62,203 nucleotides of DNA from Candidatus Jingweiarchaeum tengchongense (lineage in GTDB: Archaea; Nanobdellota; Nanobdellia; Jingweiarchaeales; Jingweiarchaeaceae), in contig JAPDLJ010000006.1 in NCBI GenBank assembly GCA_025920705.1, positions 1 through 62,203 of the forward strand, written 5' to 3'. The notes beneath the pieces were generated by a model. That model was not told the origin of the DNA. It saw only the letters and a program-made list of their open reading frames with translations, and ran no database searches. The position numbers and the translations under genes are program-made. This document shows positions 8,986 through 18,379 of this stretch, piece by piece (within the stretch, counting starts at the first letter, position 1; each line of letters opens with the position of its first letter).

Positions 8986-11022
8986 ATGGTGGTAGAATAC
9001 AAAAGGTTCCTAATTACGGCAGCACTTCCTTATGCAAATGGGGAACTTCATTTAGGACATATAATGAGTACTTACCTTCCTGCAGACATCATCACAAGGT
9101 TTCTTAGATTAAATAAAAAAGATGCGATATATATTTGTGCTACTGATGAACACGGAACACCAATTTTAATAAAGGCTGAGGAAGAAAAGAAGACACCGGA
9201 AGAATTTGTTAAATACTGGCATAAAAGAGATAAAGAAGAATTTGAAAAACTTGGAATAAAATTTGATATTTTTTACAGGACTCACAGCAAGGAGAATGAA
9301 ACAACGGCACAAGAATTCTTTTTAAAACTATATAATAAAAAATATATTTTCAAAAAAGAAGTTGAGCAGTTCTACTGTGAAAGTTGTAAAAAGTTCTTAC
9401 CCGATAGATATGTCAAAGGTACATGTCCTTATTGTAAGAGCCAAGAGCAATATTCTGATTATTGTGAAAAATGTGGCAAGGCGATAGGGATTGGTGAAAT
9501 AGAAGACCCACATTGTGCTGTATGTAAGAGCAAACCAATAAAAAAGAAAAGCATACATTATTTTTTTAAGCTAAGCTCATTTTCAAAAAAACTAAGAAAA
9601 TACTTATTGAAAAATAAGAATTTACAAGCTGAAATAAGAAATTATGTGATAAATTGGATAGATTCTGGCCTGCAAGACTGGGATATAACAAGGGACATTT
9701 CTTGGGGTATAAAAATTCCACTGAAAGAAGCCAGAGATAAAACACTCTATGTTTGGTTTGAAGCACCAATATGTTATATTTCTAGTACAAAAAAATGGAG
9801 TCAATTAAATAAAAAAGATTGGAAAAAATTCTGGAAAAGTAAAGATTGTTGTATTATGCATTTCATAGGTAAGGATATTGTGTATCACCATTATTTATTC
9901 TGGCCAGCAATATTAATGGGTGTGAATAATGGTTTTTTATTACCCAGTTTTATACCGGTAAGGGGCCACTTGACACTAGAAGGAGAAAAATTTTCAAAGT
10001 CACGTGGTTTATATGTGAGTTTGAAAGATTATCTTGAAAAGTATGACCCTGACTATTTGAGATTCTATATGAGTTTGATTACGACATACAGCGCCAGTGA
10101 TGTAAATTTTTCTTGGAAAGAGTACCAACAAAGGATAAACACAGAACTTGTGAATATCATTGGTAATTTTATATATAGAACGACATTTTTCATATACAAG
10201 TTTTTCAATTCAAGAGTACCAAAGCTCTACCAATTAGATGAAAAAGATAAAGAGATATTAAATGAGTTAAAAATTGAACACAAAAAAATCACGGAAAATC
10301 TAAATAAAATAGAGATTCAAAGGGCACTACAAGAAATCATATTTTTGGCTGGAAGAGCAAATAAATACTTTCAAGAAAAAGAGCCCTGGAGGGATTTGGA
10401 AAAAAGGAAAAAAGAAATAAGCAACTGTTTGAATATATCAATGAACCTATGTAGAGCACTCTCAATATACCTCTATCCATTCATTCCATTCTCAATTGAG
10501 AAATTGTGGAAGCAGATAAACATCAAAGAAAGTGAGCAGGATTGGAAAAGTGCGTATAAACTGAAAATAAAAGCGAATCATCACATTAACGAACCATTCA
10601 TATTATTTAAAAAAATAGAGGATGATGTTATAGAAAAAGAGATTGCTAAACTTGGGATTAAACAAGAAAATAGACAGGAGGTGAAGAAAGAAGTGATAAG
10701 TTTTGAAGAATTTAAAAAAATGGATTTGAGAGTTGGTAGAGTGATGGATGCAGAGAAAGTTGCTGGAACTGATAAATTAATAAAAATGACCGTGGATTTT
10801 GGTGAACTTGGTAAAAGAACCGTTGTTGCAGGAATTGCAAAATTTTACGAACCTGAAGATTTGGTAAACAAACAATTTGTATTTGTTACAAATCTCGAAC
10901 CAAAAAAGATGCGTGGGATACTAAGCGAAGCTATGATACTTGCTGCTGTCGAAGGTGATGAAGAAAAAATTGCATTAGTGGGAATTGAAAAAGAAGTAAA
11001 AGAAGGTACACCTGTTCAATGA
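8986..11022 (+). CDS. metG: Methionyl-tRNA synthetase with fused tRNA-binding domain
   Basis: 678 residues, class I. The HIGH-type motif is HLGH (residues 22-25) and the KMSKS-type motif is KFSKS near residue 335. The connective peptide has zinc-binding cysteine pairs (CESCKKF, CPYCKS, CEKCGK, CAVCKS). From about residue 570 an EMAPII/Trbp111-like OB domain begins (FKKMDLRVGRVMDAEKV), which aids tRNA binding. In many archaea this domain is a separate protein; here it is fused. The ATG at 8986 has an AT-rich TATA-like element about 25 bases before it. Confidence 0.97.
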   Translation: MVVEYKRFLITAALPYANGELHLGHIMSTYLPADIITRFLRLNKKDAIYICATDEHGTPILIKAEEEKKTPEEFVKYWHKRDKEEFEKLGIKFDIFYRTHSKENETTAQEFFLKLYNKKYIFKKEVEQFYCESCKKFLPDRYVKGTCPYCKSQEQYSDYCEKCGKAIGIGEIEDPHCAVCKSKPIKKKSIHYFFKLSSFSKKLRKYLLKNKNLQAEIRNYVINWIDSGLQDWDITRDISWGIKIPLKEARDKTLYVWFEAPICYISSTKKWSQLNKKDWKKFWKSKDCCIMHFIGKDIVYHHYLFWPAILMGVNNGFLLPSFIPVRGHLTLEGEKFSKSRGLYVSLKDYLEKYDPDYLRFYMSLITTYSASDVNFSWKEYQQRINTELVNIIGNFIYRTTFFIYKFFNSRVPKLYQLDEKDKEILNELKIEHKKITENLNKIEIQRALQEIIFLAGRANKYFQEKEPWRDLEKRKKEISNCLNISMNLCRALSIYLYPFIPFSIEKLWKQINIKESEQDWKSAYKLKIKANHHINEPFILFKKIEDDVIEKEIAKLGIKQENRQEVKKEVISFEEFKKMDLRVGRVMDAEKVAGTDKLIKMTVDFGELGKRTVVAGIAKFYEPEDLVNKQFVFVTNLEPKKMRGILSEAMILAAVEGDEEKIALVGIEKEVKEGTPVQ

Positions 11023-11033
11023 AGATTTGGTAG

Positions 11034-11107
11034 TGGGCCCAGGGAGATTTGAACTCCCGACCTCTACCTTATCAGGGTAGCGCTCTACCAGGCTAAGCTA
11101 TAGGCCC
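11034..11107 (-). tRNA. tRNA-Ile (anticodon GAT)
   Basis: A 74-nt cloverleaf. The acceptor stem GGGCCTA pairs with TGGGCCC (one G-U), the D arm is GCTT...GAGC, the anticodon stem CTACC/GGTAG encloses CTGATAA (anticodon GAT), and the T arm is GGGAG-TTCAAAT-CTCCC. The discriminator is A73. CCA is not encoded (the next bases are CTA), so the CCA enzyme at 53197 is needed. No intron is seen. Confidence 0.97.
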
Positions 11108-11148
11108 GTGAAACTAATTTAATAATAGCAAAATTTTAAAATTTATGC

Positions 11149-11688
11149 TTATCTTCCAATTAACTTAAATAAATCCGATTTAGTGACAATTCCTTTAATT
11201 TTGTTACCATCTGAGATCAAAACTGCACCATAATTTTCTAGAAGTGGTTTTATGGAATCGATCTTTGTCTTCTCATTGATTATCGGCAATGGTGGTTCCA
11301 TCACACTAAGGACCTTTTCTTTTTCAATGCCTCTCCTGATATGTTTGACTATTGAGCTTTCTGTTATGACCCCAACCACTTTACCTTTCTGAACTACAGG
11401 TAACTGTGAAATACCATAATTTTGCATCAACCTGCATGCTTCAGAAACCTGTCTTGTAGATTGAATTGTGATCACATTCTTTGTCATCACTTCTTCACAT
11501 GTAATATCATTCTTACTTTTTAATACATCAATTATTTTGTTTATGGTTGATAACCTGGGATCGACTTTGTTATGTTCAATTTTTGCAATGTGTGCTTGAC
11601 TAACACCAACCAATCTGGCTAATTCTGTTTGTGTAAGGTGCGCCTTTTCTCTCAATCGCTTGATCTCTTCCCCATCAATTATAACCAT
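11149..11688 (-). CDS. HTH (XRE) plus CBS-pair transcriptional regulator
   Basis: A 179-residue protein. Residues 1-60 form an XRE-type helix-turn-helix (LTQTELARLVGVSQAHIAKIE), followed by two CBS repeats (CEEVMTKNVITIQS...GVITESSIV and VLSVMEPPLPIINEK...GIVTKSDLF). CBS pairs often bind AMP, ATP or SAM and so could switch DNA binding. The gene is divergent from the SAM synthetase gene, and both read from the same AT-rich promoter segment. A perfect 9-bp inverted repeat is centred on its own start codon, which suggests self-repression. SAM as ligand is my inference. Confidence 0.9.
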   Translation of the reverse strand: MVIIDGEEIKRLREKAHLTQTELARLVGVSQAHIAKIEHNKVDPRLSTINKIIDVLKSKNDITCEEVMTKNVITIQSTRQVSEACRLMQNYGISQLPVVQKGKVVGVITESSIVKHIRRGIEKEKVLSVMEPPLPIINEKTKIDSIKPLLENYGAVLISDGNKIKGIVTKSDLFKLIGR

Positions 11689-11699
11689 CAGTTATAATT
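11677..11699. promoter_or_regulatory. Candidate operator: perfect inverted repeat over the HTH-CBS start codon
   Basis: AATTATAAC, a 5-base spacer CATCA, then GTTATAATT form a perfect 9-bp inverted repeat. The spacer contains the start codon (minus strand) of the HTH-CBS gene, and the right arm covers the expected transcription start about 25 bases from the TATA box. This is a classic place for an autorepressor site. Confidence 0.5.
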
Positions 11700-11710
11700 A
11701 TTAATCAAAA

Positions 11711-11720
11711 GTATATAAAG
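11711..11720. promoter_or_regulatory. Shared TATA element between the HTH-CBS gene and SAM synthetase
   Basis: GTATATAAAG reads as a TATA-like box on both strands. It lies 24-31 bases from the HTH-CBS ATG (11688, minus) and about 42-50 bases from the metK-type ATG (11762, plus), leaving a short leader for the latter. Confidence 0.5.
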
Positions 11721-11761
11721 ATTTTTAATGAATTTTTTTCTCCAAGAACTAAGTGGTAAAA

Positions 11762-12970
11762 ATGAGAAATATCGTAATTGATGAGTTAAAAAGAACACCG
11801 ATTGATGAACAAAGGATAGAAATTGTCGAGAGGAAGGGAATTGGGCATCCAGACACGATCTGCGACGGTATAATGAATGAAGTTTCAATTGCACTATCAA
11901 AAGAGTACATAAAAAGATTTGGAGCAGTAATGCATCATAACATTGATAAATCACTTTTAGTCGCCGGAGAAGTTGAAAGGAGATTTGGTGGTGGTATCGT
12001 AAAAGTACCTATGTTATTAGTGTTTGGTGACAGAGCTACCTATGAAGTTGGCAATGTTTCAGTACCTGTGAAAGAAATTGCAATAGAGACAGCAAAAAAA
12101 TGGATTCGCGAGAATCTTAGATTTGTTGATCCTGAAAAACATATGAAGTATCAAGTTGAATTGAAGAGAGGTTCAGCTGAATTAACCGACATATTTAAGC
12201 GAAAGGGTAAAATATTGGGCGCCAACGATACTTCTGCAGCCGTTGGATATGCACCGATGACAAAAACAGAACGGATAGTACTAGAAACAGAGAGGTACTT
12301 AAATTCTAAAAAATTTAAGAAGGAGTTTCCAATGTCTGGTGAGGATATAAAAGTGATGGGGTACAGGAAGAATAGTGATTTGAACATGACGATTTGCATG
12401 GCATTCGTTGATAAGTTCATCGATAGCGAAGAAACATATTTCAAAAAGAAAAAGGAAATATTGGAAGTAATCAATGCGTTTGTAAAAGAGAAGACAGATT
12501 TCAAGAGAATTTCTATTTCATTGAACACACTTGACAAGAAAGGGAGAGGAATGGGTGGTATGTATTTAACAGTACTAGGTACGAGCGCTGATGATGCTGA
12601 TTGTGGTCAGGTTGGCCGTGGCAATCGAGTAAATGGGATCATACCGTTAAATAGACCAGTAAGTTCAGAAGCAGCAGCAGGTAAGAATCCTGTGAGCCAT
12701 GTTGGTAAGGTCTACAATGTGCTTACATACAAGATGGCAGACAGGATATACAAAGAAGTTCCAGGTATAAGAGAGGTTTATGTTTGGTTACTTAGCCAGA
12801 TTGGAAAACCAATCGATCAACCAACAATCGCAGCAACACAGATAGTGATGAAGAAGAACAAAACAATTGATGGTATCTCCAAACAGGTAAAGAAAATAAT
12901 TGATGACGAACTAGCGCATATTAATGATTTTTGCAATGAATTGATAAATGGAAGAATAAGTATTTTTTAA
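11762..12970 (+). CDS. mat: S-adenosylmethionine synthetase (archaeal type)
   Basis: 402 residues, matching the length and conserved blocks of the archaeal MAT family, which is very divergent from bacterial Met[16 protein letters not shown] near the N-terminus, [22 protein letters not shown], and [15 protein letters not shown] with [16 protein letters not shown]. It makes SAM from methionine and ATP. I chose the ATG at 11762 over the GTG at 11753 because MRNIVI matches the usual start. SAM is used here by Trm5, TrmY, DphB and NrdG. The 3' end overlaps the convergent membrane-protein gene by 60 bases. Confidence 0.97.
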   Translation: MRNIVIDELKRTPIDEQRIEIVERKGIGHPDTICDGIMNEVSIALSKEYIKRFGAVMHHNIDKSLLVAGEVERRFGGGIVKVPMLLVFGDRATYEVGNVSVPVKEIAIETAKKWIRENLRFVDPEKHMKYQVELKRGSAELTDIFKRKGKILGANDTSAAVGYAPMTKTERIVLETERYLNSKKFKKEFPMSGEDIKVMGYRKNSDLNMTICMAFVDKFIDSEETYFKKKKEILEVINAFVKEKTDFKRISISLNTLDKKGRGMGGMYLTVLGTSADDADCGQVGRGNRVNGIIPLNRPVSSEAAAGKNPVSHVGKVYNVLTYKMADRIYKEVPGIREVYVWLLSQIGKPIDQPTIAATQIVMKKNKTIDGISKQVKKIIDDELAHINDFCNELINGRISIF

Positions 12971-13927
12971 ATAAATTTTTATTATTTCTATTATCTGAAT
13001 TTCTCCTCCTCCTGGTGTGCCTGGCGGTGGAGTAACTGAAGTCGTTATTTTTGCTGCTAAACCAGAAAGTGCTCCCATCAACAAACCAATTACTGCAAAT
13101 ATAAATCCAATTATCATGCCCATGTTTTCACCCAATACCAAATAGTCTAGCATTAACATCAATCCAGCTGTAAAAAATGCAATGCCCCATCCTGCTTGTA
13201 CTGAGAATAGTACAAGAAAAGCTAGGAACAAAGACCTTGCAATGATGATCACCCATCCCCATGGCATGTCCATAATTATTGTCTTCAACATTTCGGCTGG
13301 CATCGTTGCGATTGTTTCTAATGTTTCAACCACAGGATCTAACGATTCTAAGTGTATCATATTTAGTATTTTTATAAAAAGCCTAGCAAAGAAGTGGATT
13401 ACTCTTGGTAGTGAAATCAACACGCTCACGATTAACCAACAGAACATGAGAAGTGTGTAAAACCATGCTGGGAATGGGATGATGAATGCGAGTTCCCAAT
13501 CAAATATTTTTATAAAGTAGCCAATGGGCGGCGCACAATTCCCACCCAAATCGCAACCTGCAACGCCAAACAAACCAATTTTTAATCCAAACCCAAAGTT
13601 AGATATTGCATTTCTAAAAAGTTCGACTACCATCTTAATCGGTGGGCCTATTATTGGTAATATTTCGATAAACCATAACATGTCTATTCCAAGTTGTAAA
13701 AGGAGCATGTATAAACACAGAATGATACCAGGTACTCCCATCACATCAAGTGAAACAAGAAGGAATGGCCATTTGAATATGTTGAAGTCGATGTTAAACA
13801 TTGAAAAGAGCATTGTGAATAATGCGCTCATCGGCGCCCAAAAAACACCAAGAAATAAGATGATTCCTATGATGAATTGTAATAAGAGACGCCAAAATGA
13901 AAATTCTTCGCCTTCTTCTTCAGGCAT
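12911..13927 (-). CDS. Polytopic membrane protein of unknown function
   Basis: 338 residues. After a charged N-terminus (MPEEEGEEFSFW) there are about eight hydrophobic helices rich in Ile, Leu, Phe, Met and Trp. A loop carries two cysteines (GCDLGGNC). A low-complexity Pro/Gly linker (TPPPGTPGGGE) near residue 305 separates the membrane part from a short helical tail. I do not recognise the family. The last 60 bases are antisense to the end of the SAM synthetase gene. It is divergent from the phosphoesterase at 14007 and has an AT-rich TATA-like sequence upstream. Confidence 0.8.
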   Translation of the reverse strand: MPEEEGEEFSFWRLLLQFIIGIILFLGVFWAPMSALFTMLFSMFNIDFNIFKWPFLLVSLDVMGVPGIILCLYMLLLQLGIDMLWFIEILPIIGPPIKMVVELFRNAISNFGFGLKIGLFGVAGCDLGGNCAPPIGYFIKIFDWELAFIIPFPAWFYTLLMFCWLIVSVLISLPRVIHFFARLFIKILNMIHLESLDPVVETLETIATMPAEMLKTIIMDMPWGWVIIIARSLFLAFLVLFSVQAGWGIAFFTAGLMLMLDYLVLGENMGMIIGFIFAVIGLLMGALSGLAAKITTSVTPPPGTPGGGEIQIIEIIKIYLKNTYSSIYQFIAKIINMR

Positions 13928-14006
13928 AATAATTATTTAAAAGGTAACAAAAATAAACTTTACTAAAAACATCAAAGATAAAAAAAAGTACTGTTTATTT
14001 ATTAAA

Positions 14007-14705
14007 ATGTTCAACATTGCGTGCACTGCAGACATACATGCTCCCACTTATTTTGAGGATTTTAAAAATGCACTTGCAGACCTAGAAAAAATCGATCTCT
14101 TCCTACTCGCTGGCGATATAATATTCAAAGGTAATTTTAATGAAATAGATAAAGTAATTGATGAAATTAGAAAAAAATTCAATGGTATGATTATTGCTTG
14201 TTTTGGAAATGAAGAATATGAAGAAATTAGGGAAAAATTGATGGAGAGAGATATTATTTGGCTCGATGATGATTACAAAATTATCAAATTAGATGGGATG
14301 AAAGTTGGGATAATAGGTACTACTGGTTGCTTGGATGTGCCCACAAAATGGCAATCGAAACACATTCCAAACATCAAGGATATATATGAGGAAAGGATAA
14401 AAAAGATAGATCAATTGATTTCAGAATTAGATGTTGATCTTTTAATAATATTAAGTCACTATTCACCAACGTATAAGACAATTTTCGGTGAAGAAAAATT
14501 CAAGTATAAATGGCTCGCATGCAGGAAGTTTGAAAAAGTGATCATTGAGAGAAAACCAAACTTTTGGATACATGGGCATGCACATAATTCAAAAATCACA
14601 GAAACAAAGATAAATACAACAATCGTATTAAATGTGTCCCTTCCAGCAATAAAAAATATTAAGACGATAAAAATTGATGAAGGATTAAGAAAATTTTTGG
14701 TGTGA
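14007..14705 (+). CDS. Calcineurin-like metallophosphoesterase
   Basis: 232 residues with the metal-binding motifs of the family in order: TADIHAP (D..H), LAGDI, a GNEEYE block in place of the common GNHD/E, SHYSP, and HGHAH near residue 193. The set is complete enough for a two-metal active site. The substrate cannot be predicted. It overlaps or abuts the aRF1 gene (GTGTGA junction), so the pair is probably co-transcribed. Confidence 0.88.
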   Translation: MFNIACTADIHAPTYFEDFKNALADLEKIDLFLLAGDIIFKGNFNEIDKVIDEIRKKFNGMIIACFGNEEYEEIREKLMERDIIWLDDDYKIIKLDGMKVGIIGTTGCLDVPTKWQSKHIPNIKDIYEERIKKIDQLISELDVDLLIILSHYSPTYKTIFGEEKFKYKWLACRKFEKVIIERKPNFWIHGHAHNSKITETKINTTIVLNVSLPAIKNIKTIKIDEGLRKFLV

Positions 14706-15802
14706 AAATGGAAGAAATAGAGAAATACAAACTCAAGAATTTGATTAAAGAATTAGAAAAAATAAAAGGAAGACACACAGAACTCATCACTGTTTATGTG
14801 CCTGCTGGTGGTGATTTGAATAGTGTTAGGAATCAATTGATACAGGAGCAGAGTACGGCCGAGAACATAAAACTCAAGACAACAAGAAAGAATGTGCTCG
14901 CTGCACTGGAAAAAATAATTCAAGAATTAAAATTATATAAGAAAACACCTGAAAATGGTCTTGTCATTTTTTGTGGGAATACAAGTAAAGAGGAGGGATT
15001 ACAGGATGTAAAACTGTGGATACTTGAACCACCAGAACCGATTTCAATCCGATTGTATAGGTGTGACCAAGAATTTATACTTGAACCATTAAAAAAAATG
15101 CTTGAAGCAAAATATGTGTATGGATTGATCGTAATTGATAATTCACAAGCTGCAATTGGCTTCTTGAAGGGGAAAACAATTGTGTGCGAAAAGGAGATGG
15201 ATTCTATTGTTCCTGGAAAATTCAGAAAAGGTGGGCAAAGTGCAAAGCGCTTTGAGAAGGTGAGAGAGAACCTCGCGAAAGATTGGTACAAAAAGGTTGC
15301 AGATGAGGCAAAGAACGCATTTTCAAAGGAAAATATAAAAGGTATTTTAATAGGTGGTCCTGGTCCTGTAAAGGAAACATTCGTGAATGGAGATTTTTTA
15401 CCTGGAGAATTGAAGAGTAAAGTTATAGGTGTAAAAGACATCGGGTATAGTGATGAAAGTGGATTATATGAGCTTGTTAATCGAAGCACTGATTTACTTG
15501 AAAAGGAAGAGATAATTGAAGAGAAAAAAGTATTAAATGACTTCCTAACTAAAATTGCCAGTAATAGTGATATGGTAGCGTATGGTGAGGAAGAAGTGAG
15601 AAAGATGATTATGATGGGTGCAGTTGATTTGCTACTAATATCGGAAGAAGTTGGCAAGGAGAAGATAGAGGAATTTTTAAAAATTGCAAAAGACTATGGG
15701 AGTAATGTTTTTATTGCATCAAGTGAAACAGCTGAAGGAGTGCAATTAAAAGAATTGGGTGGCTTCGGCGCAATATTGAGGTTCAAAACAAATGTCAGTT
15801 AG
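14702..15802 (+). CDS. prf1: Peptide chain release factor aRF1
   Basis: 366 residues (364 from the ATG at 14708). The N-domain has ENIKLKTTRKNV near residue 52, corresponding to the stop-codon-reading NIKS loop but with Leu in place of Ser, and the YxCxxxF element (YRCDQEF) is intact. The middle domain has RKGGQSAKRF near residue 176, with the GGQ that triggers peptide release. The C-domain is present. TAA, TAG and TGA all end genes in this window, so all three must be read. A GTG start overlaps the stop of the upstream gene. Confidence 0.96.
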   Translation: MKMEEIEKYKLKNLIKELEKIKGRHTELITVYVPAGGDLNSVRNQLIQEQSTAENIKLKTTRKNVLAALEKIIQELKLYKKTPENGLVIFCGNTSKEEGLQDVKLWILEPPEPISIRLYRCDQEFILEPLKKMLEAKYVYGLIVIDNSQAAIGFLKGKTIVCEKEMDSIVPGKFRKGGQSAKRFEKVRENLAKDWYKKVADEAKNAFSKENIKGILIGGPGPVKETFVNGDFLPGELKSKVIGVKDIGYSDESGLYELVNRSTDLLEKEEIIEEKKVLNDFLTKIASNSDMVAYGEEEVRKMIMMGAVDLLLISEEVGKEKIEEFLKIAKDYGSNVFIASSETAEGVQLKELGGFGAILRFKTNVS

Positions 15803-15810
15803 GTGAGAGG

Positions 15811-16203
15811 ATGGAGAAAAAAGTTGAGGATGTTGGTTCATTGAAAGAAGGTAGATTTGCCATTTTGGAGGACGAACCATGTACAATTGTGGACATAAAA
15901 ACAAGTAAAACAGGAAAACATGGACATGCAAAATCTAGGATAGAAGGAATCGGATTAATTACTGGAAAAAAACATGTTATAATTTTACCTACACATGACA
16001 AAATAGAAGTGCCAATTGTGGAAAAAAGGGATGCACAGGTATTGATGTTGAGGGAGAATGTTGCGCAAGTGATGGACATGAAGACTTTCGAAACAATTGA
16101 ATTACAAGTACCAGAAGAGTTAAAATCAAGGATTAGGGAAGGATCACAGGTTGTTTATTGGGAAGTGATGGGACATAAATTGCTAAAAGAAGTTAGGGGT
16201 TAA
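15811..16203 (+). CDS. eif5A: Translation factor aIF5A
   Basis: 130 residues, the family's usual length: an N-terminal SH3-like domain and a C-terminal OB domain. The hypusine loop reads KTGKHGHAKSR; the lysine before HGHA is the one modified by deoxyhypusine synthase in other archaea. It helps peptide bond formation at stalled sequences. GGTGAGAGG directly precedes the ATG, and the gene lies 8 bases behind aRF1, so both are probably one transcript. Confidence 0.97.
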   Translation: MEKKVEDVGSLKEGRFAILEDEPCTIVDIKTSKTGKHGHAKSRIEGIGLITGKKHVIILPTHDKIEVPIVEKRDAQVLMLRENVAQVMDMKTFETIELQVPEELKSRIREGSQVVYWEVMGHKLLKEVRG

Positions 16204-17077
16204 ATCTAGTATTCACAAGTGATTCTATTTCTTTTCTTTTAATCTTGAGTAATGAATCAGCACCAAAATTCTGGATTTTTCTTGAAGCAACCGCCATACC
16301 ATATACAAGTGACCTGAGCGGATCTTTTGTTCTAATGAATATAGGTAAAAAACCACCTGATGTGCAATCCCCAGCACCTGTTGGGTCTTGTATTTTTGTT
16401 TTAAATGCATCAACTTTTTTTATTTTATTATCATAGCAGATACATGCACCTTCCCCTTCTTGTTTAACACAAACAATTTTTAAATGAAAATTTTCTTTTA
16501 AAAATGCAGAAGATTTAATTGGGTCTTTTATTTCTGTGAGAAGAAATGCTTCTTCCTTGTTCGGCCAAAGGATATCGATATCCTCAATCAAATCGAGCAC
16601 TTCTCTCTTATGTTTTTTTATATAACCAGTATATGTGTCAAGGGAAGTAATTATGCCTCTCCTCATTGCCTCTTCTTTAAATCTCTCCTGTTGTTTAGGT
16701 GGCATTGTAGCGATGTGTATAATCGCTGTTTCATCCCAAACCTTTTCTGGAATCAGTTCGGGGTTAATTTCTTCACCAGCGCCATGCACTGTTTTTCCTT
16801 CATCATAACTTGCATGCCAAGTCTCATCATACTCTATTGTGAAACTTGTGGTAGATTTTTCTGAAATCACAATTTTACCATCTATCCTCTGTAAAACATG
16901 TTTGTATCCATCAGGAAAATCTTTCCCTATTGCAGTCAGGATTTTTATCTTATCAGTAAAAATTCTTGAAGAAAGACTGGAATAAAGTGCTGCACCGCCA
17001 AGCACATTTTTCTTTTCCATATAAGGAGTAATGATATTGTCAACACTTGTATGCCCAACAATCAAAATATTTTTCAT
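16193..17077 (-). CDS. PfkB/ribokinase-family sugar kinase
   Basis: 294 residues. The opening strand (ILIVGHTSVDNI) and the GGAALYSS block are the substrate-binding part. The signature DPTGAGDCTSGG near residue 236 holds the anion hole and catalytic Asp. Members phosphorylate sugars, nucleosides or inositol; the exact substrate is not clear. It converges on eif5A with an 11-base overlap. Close CDP-alcohol transferase and CarS genes make an inositol or sugar for lipid headgroups possible, but this is only inference. Confidence 0.88.
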   Translation of the reverse strand: MKNILIVGHTSVDNIITPYMEKKNVLGGAALYSSLSSRIFTDKIKILTAIGKDFPDGYKHVLQRIDGKIVISEKSTTSFTIEYDETWHASYDEGKTVHGAGEEINPELIPEKVWDETAIIHIATMPPKQQERFKEEAMRRGIITSLDTYTGYIKKHKREVLDLIEDIDILWPNKEEAFLLTEIKDPIKSSAFLKENFHLKIVCVKQEGEGACICYDNKIKKVDAFKTKIQDPTGAGDCTSGGFLPIFIRTKDPLRSLVYGMAVASRKIQNFGADSLLKIKRKEIESLVNTRFNP

Positions 17078-17132
17078 AATTTTTTTTCAAATAACATAAA
17101 TTTAAATTTAATTGTAATAAAAAATATAAAAT

Positions 17133-17729
17133 TCAATCTAAATATTCAAAAACAATCGAGATACGTTGAAATACTGAGACAATCGATAAAAATGCTGTTA
17201 ATGCGATCAAGTAACAAGCATATTCAAGACTAAAGTTTGAAAGTAAAATAATTAAAAAAATTAATATCAACCGCTCTGCTCTTTCTAATATCCCTCCCTT
17301 AATCTCTTTTTTAACAATCTTCTTCTCAAATGCAGATGCTTTTACATATGTTGTCATCATGCTCCCAAAGAGTAAAGTAATCAACCAAACTTTCGAATCA
17401 AGTATGAATTTGGGATAATCAACAAAAAACAATCCAAGAATGACTATGAATTCAACAAACCTATCTATAATTGTGTCAATGTATGCCCCTTTTTTTGTTA
17501 CCATCTTCCTATAACGAGCGACTGCGCCATCAATTACATCGATGAATGATGCAATGGAAAAGAAAATGAGTGCAATCAAAAAGCTTTTCTTTAACAAAAA
17601 ATAAAATGTCAGTAAAATAAATAACAAGGATAGAGATGACCACATATTTGGAGTTAAACCAAACATACTAAAAAACTTAGCAATGTTTACTTCCAATCTT
17701 TTAAAGATCTCTCTTCTTTTGTACAACAT
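17133..17729 (-). CDS. CDP-alcohol phosphatidyltransferase (archaetidyl-headgroup transferase)
   Basis: 198 residues with about six membrane helices. The complete signature is present from about residue 65: DGAVAR, then eight residues, then GAYIDTIIDR (D-G-x2-A-R-x8-G-x3-D-x3-D). A later GGILERAERL segment resembles archaetidylinositol-phosphate synthases. It would attach a polar headgroup to CDP-archaeol made by CarS, encoded two genes away. The start overlaps the PHP gene by 43 bases. Inositol phosphate as acceptor is plausible but not proven. Confidence 0.85.
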   Translation of the reverse strand: MLYKRREIFKRLEVNIAKFFSMFGLTPNMWSSLSLLFILLTFYFLLKKSFLIALIFFSIASFIDVIDGAVARYRKMVTKKGAYIDTIIDRFVEFIVILGLFFVDYPKFILDSKVWLITLLFGSMMTTYVKASAFEKKIVKKEIKGGILERAERLILIFLIILLSNFSLEYACYLIALTAFLSIVSVFQRISIVFEYLD

Positions 17730-18379
17730 CCAAAAAACCTCGCCAATTTTTTTCCAGATAGTAAAACTAGACTTTTAATACCATTGTATTTCCCAAAAAT
17801 TTCAACTTTTCCTTTCAATATCATAGAAATTGGGTCACCATCACAAATTATGCCTGCATTCCCAACATCAGTTACGTGGTGCGCATCGCTTCCAGCTACT
17901 TTTGGTTTTTTAAATTTATTTGCTAATTCCAGCGCTTTTGGATTACTGTCTCCTCTGCAACTTGCATTGAAAACCTCAACTGCATCTGCTTTTATTGCTT
18001 TGTCACCAACACATTTTCTAAACAAGTGCTTGGCAAATGGATGGACAGCAATTGCAATTCCTCCAAGTGCATGGATTTTTTCAATCGTTTCTTCAAGACT
18101 CAAATCGTCCCTCACATCTTCCTTAATATCCAACCCTATCACTTCTCCATCTTTAGTACATATTTCAATCCCTGTAATCAACAAAAATCTTTTACCTATC
18201 CTCTTAATATAGTCCCTAGCAACCAAACTTCCTTTAACTGTTTGATGGTCTGTAATTGCCAATCCATCTAAACCTTTTTTCATCGCTGCTTTAACCATCT
18301 CTTTTGGTGTATTAAACGCATCCCTCCCCCAAAGTTTGTTCTTGCTATATATTGTGTGACAGTGCAAATCTATCTTCAT
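17687..18379 (-). CDS. PHP-domain metal-dependent phosphoesterase
   Basis: About 230 residues. PHP motifs are visible: KIDLHCHTIYS at the N-terminus, GLAITDHQT, GIEICT, HPFAKH and VAGSDAHH near residue 170. Such domains hydrolyse phosphates of nucleotides or sugars. The short C-terminal tail has two cysteines (FGCCTKEE) and overlaps the next gene. I prefer the ATG at 18379 (GGTG eight bases upstream) over 18385. It sits between CarS and the CDP-alcohol transferase, so it may act on a lipid-headgroup precursor (inference). Confidence 0.88.
   Translation of the reverse strand: MKIDLHCHTIYSKNKLWGRDAFNTPKEMVKAAMKKGLDGLAITDHQTVKGSLVARDYIKRIGKRFLLITGIEICTKDGEVIGLDIKEDVRDDLSLEETIEKIHALGGIAIAVHPFAKHLFRKCVGDKAIKADAVEVFNASCRGDSNPKALELANKFKKPKVAGSDAHHVTDVGNAGIICDGDPISMILKGKVEIFGKYNGIKSLVLLSGKKLARFFGCCTKEERSLKDWK

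Noticed and set aside
14920-15657. Long antisense reading frame in the aRF1 gene
   Set aside because: It is the mirror of a real conserved gene, with Ser/Phe/Leu-rich shadow composition.
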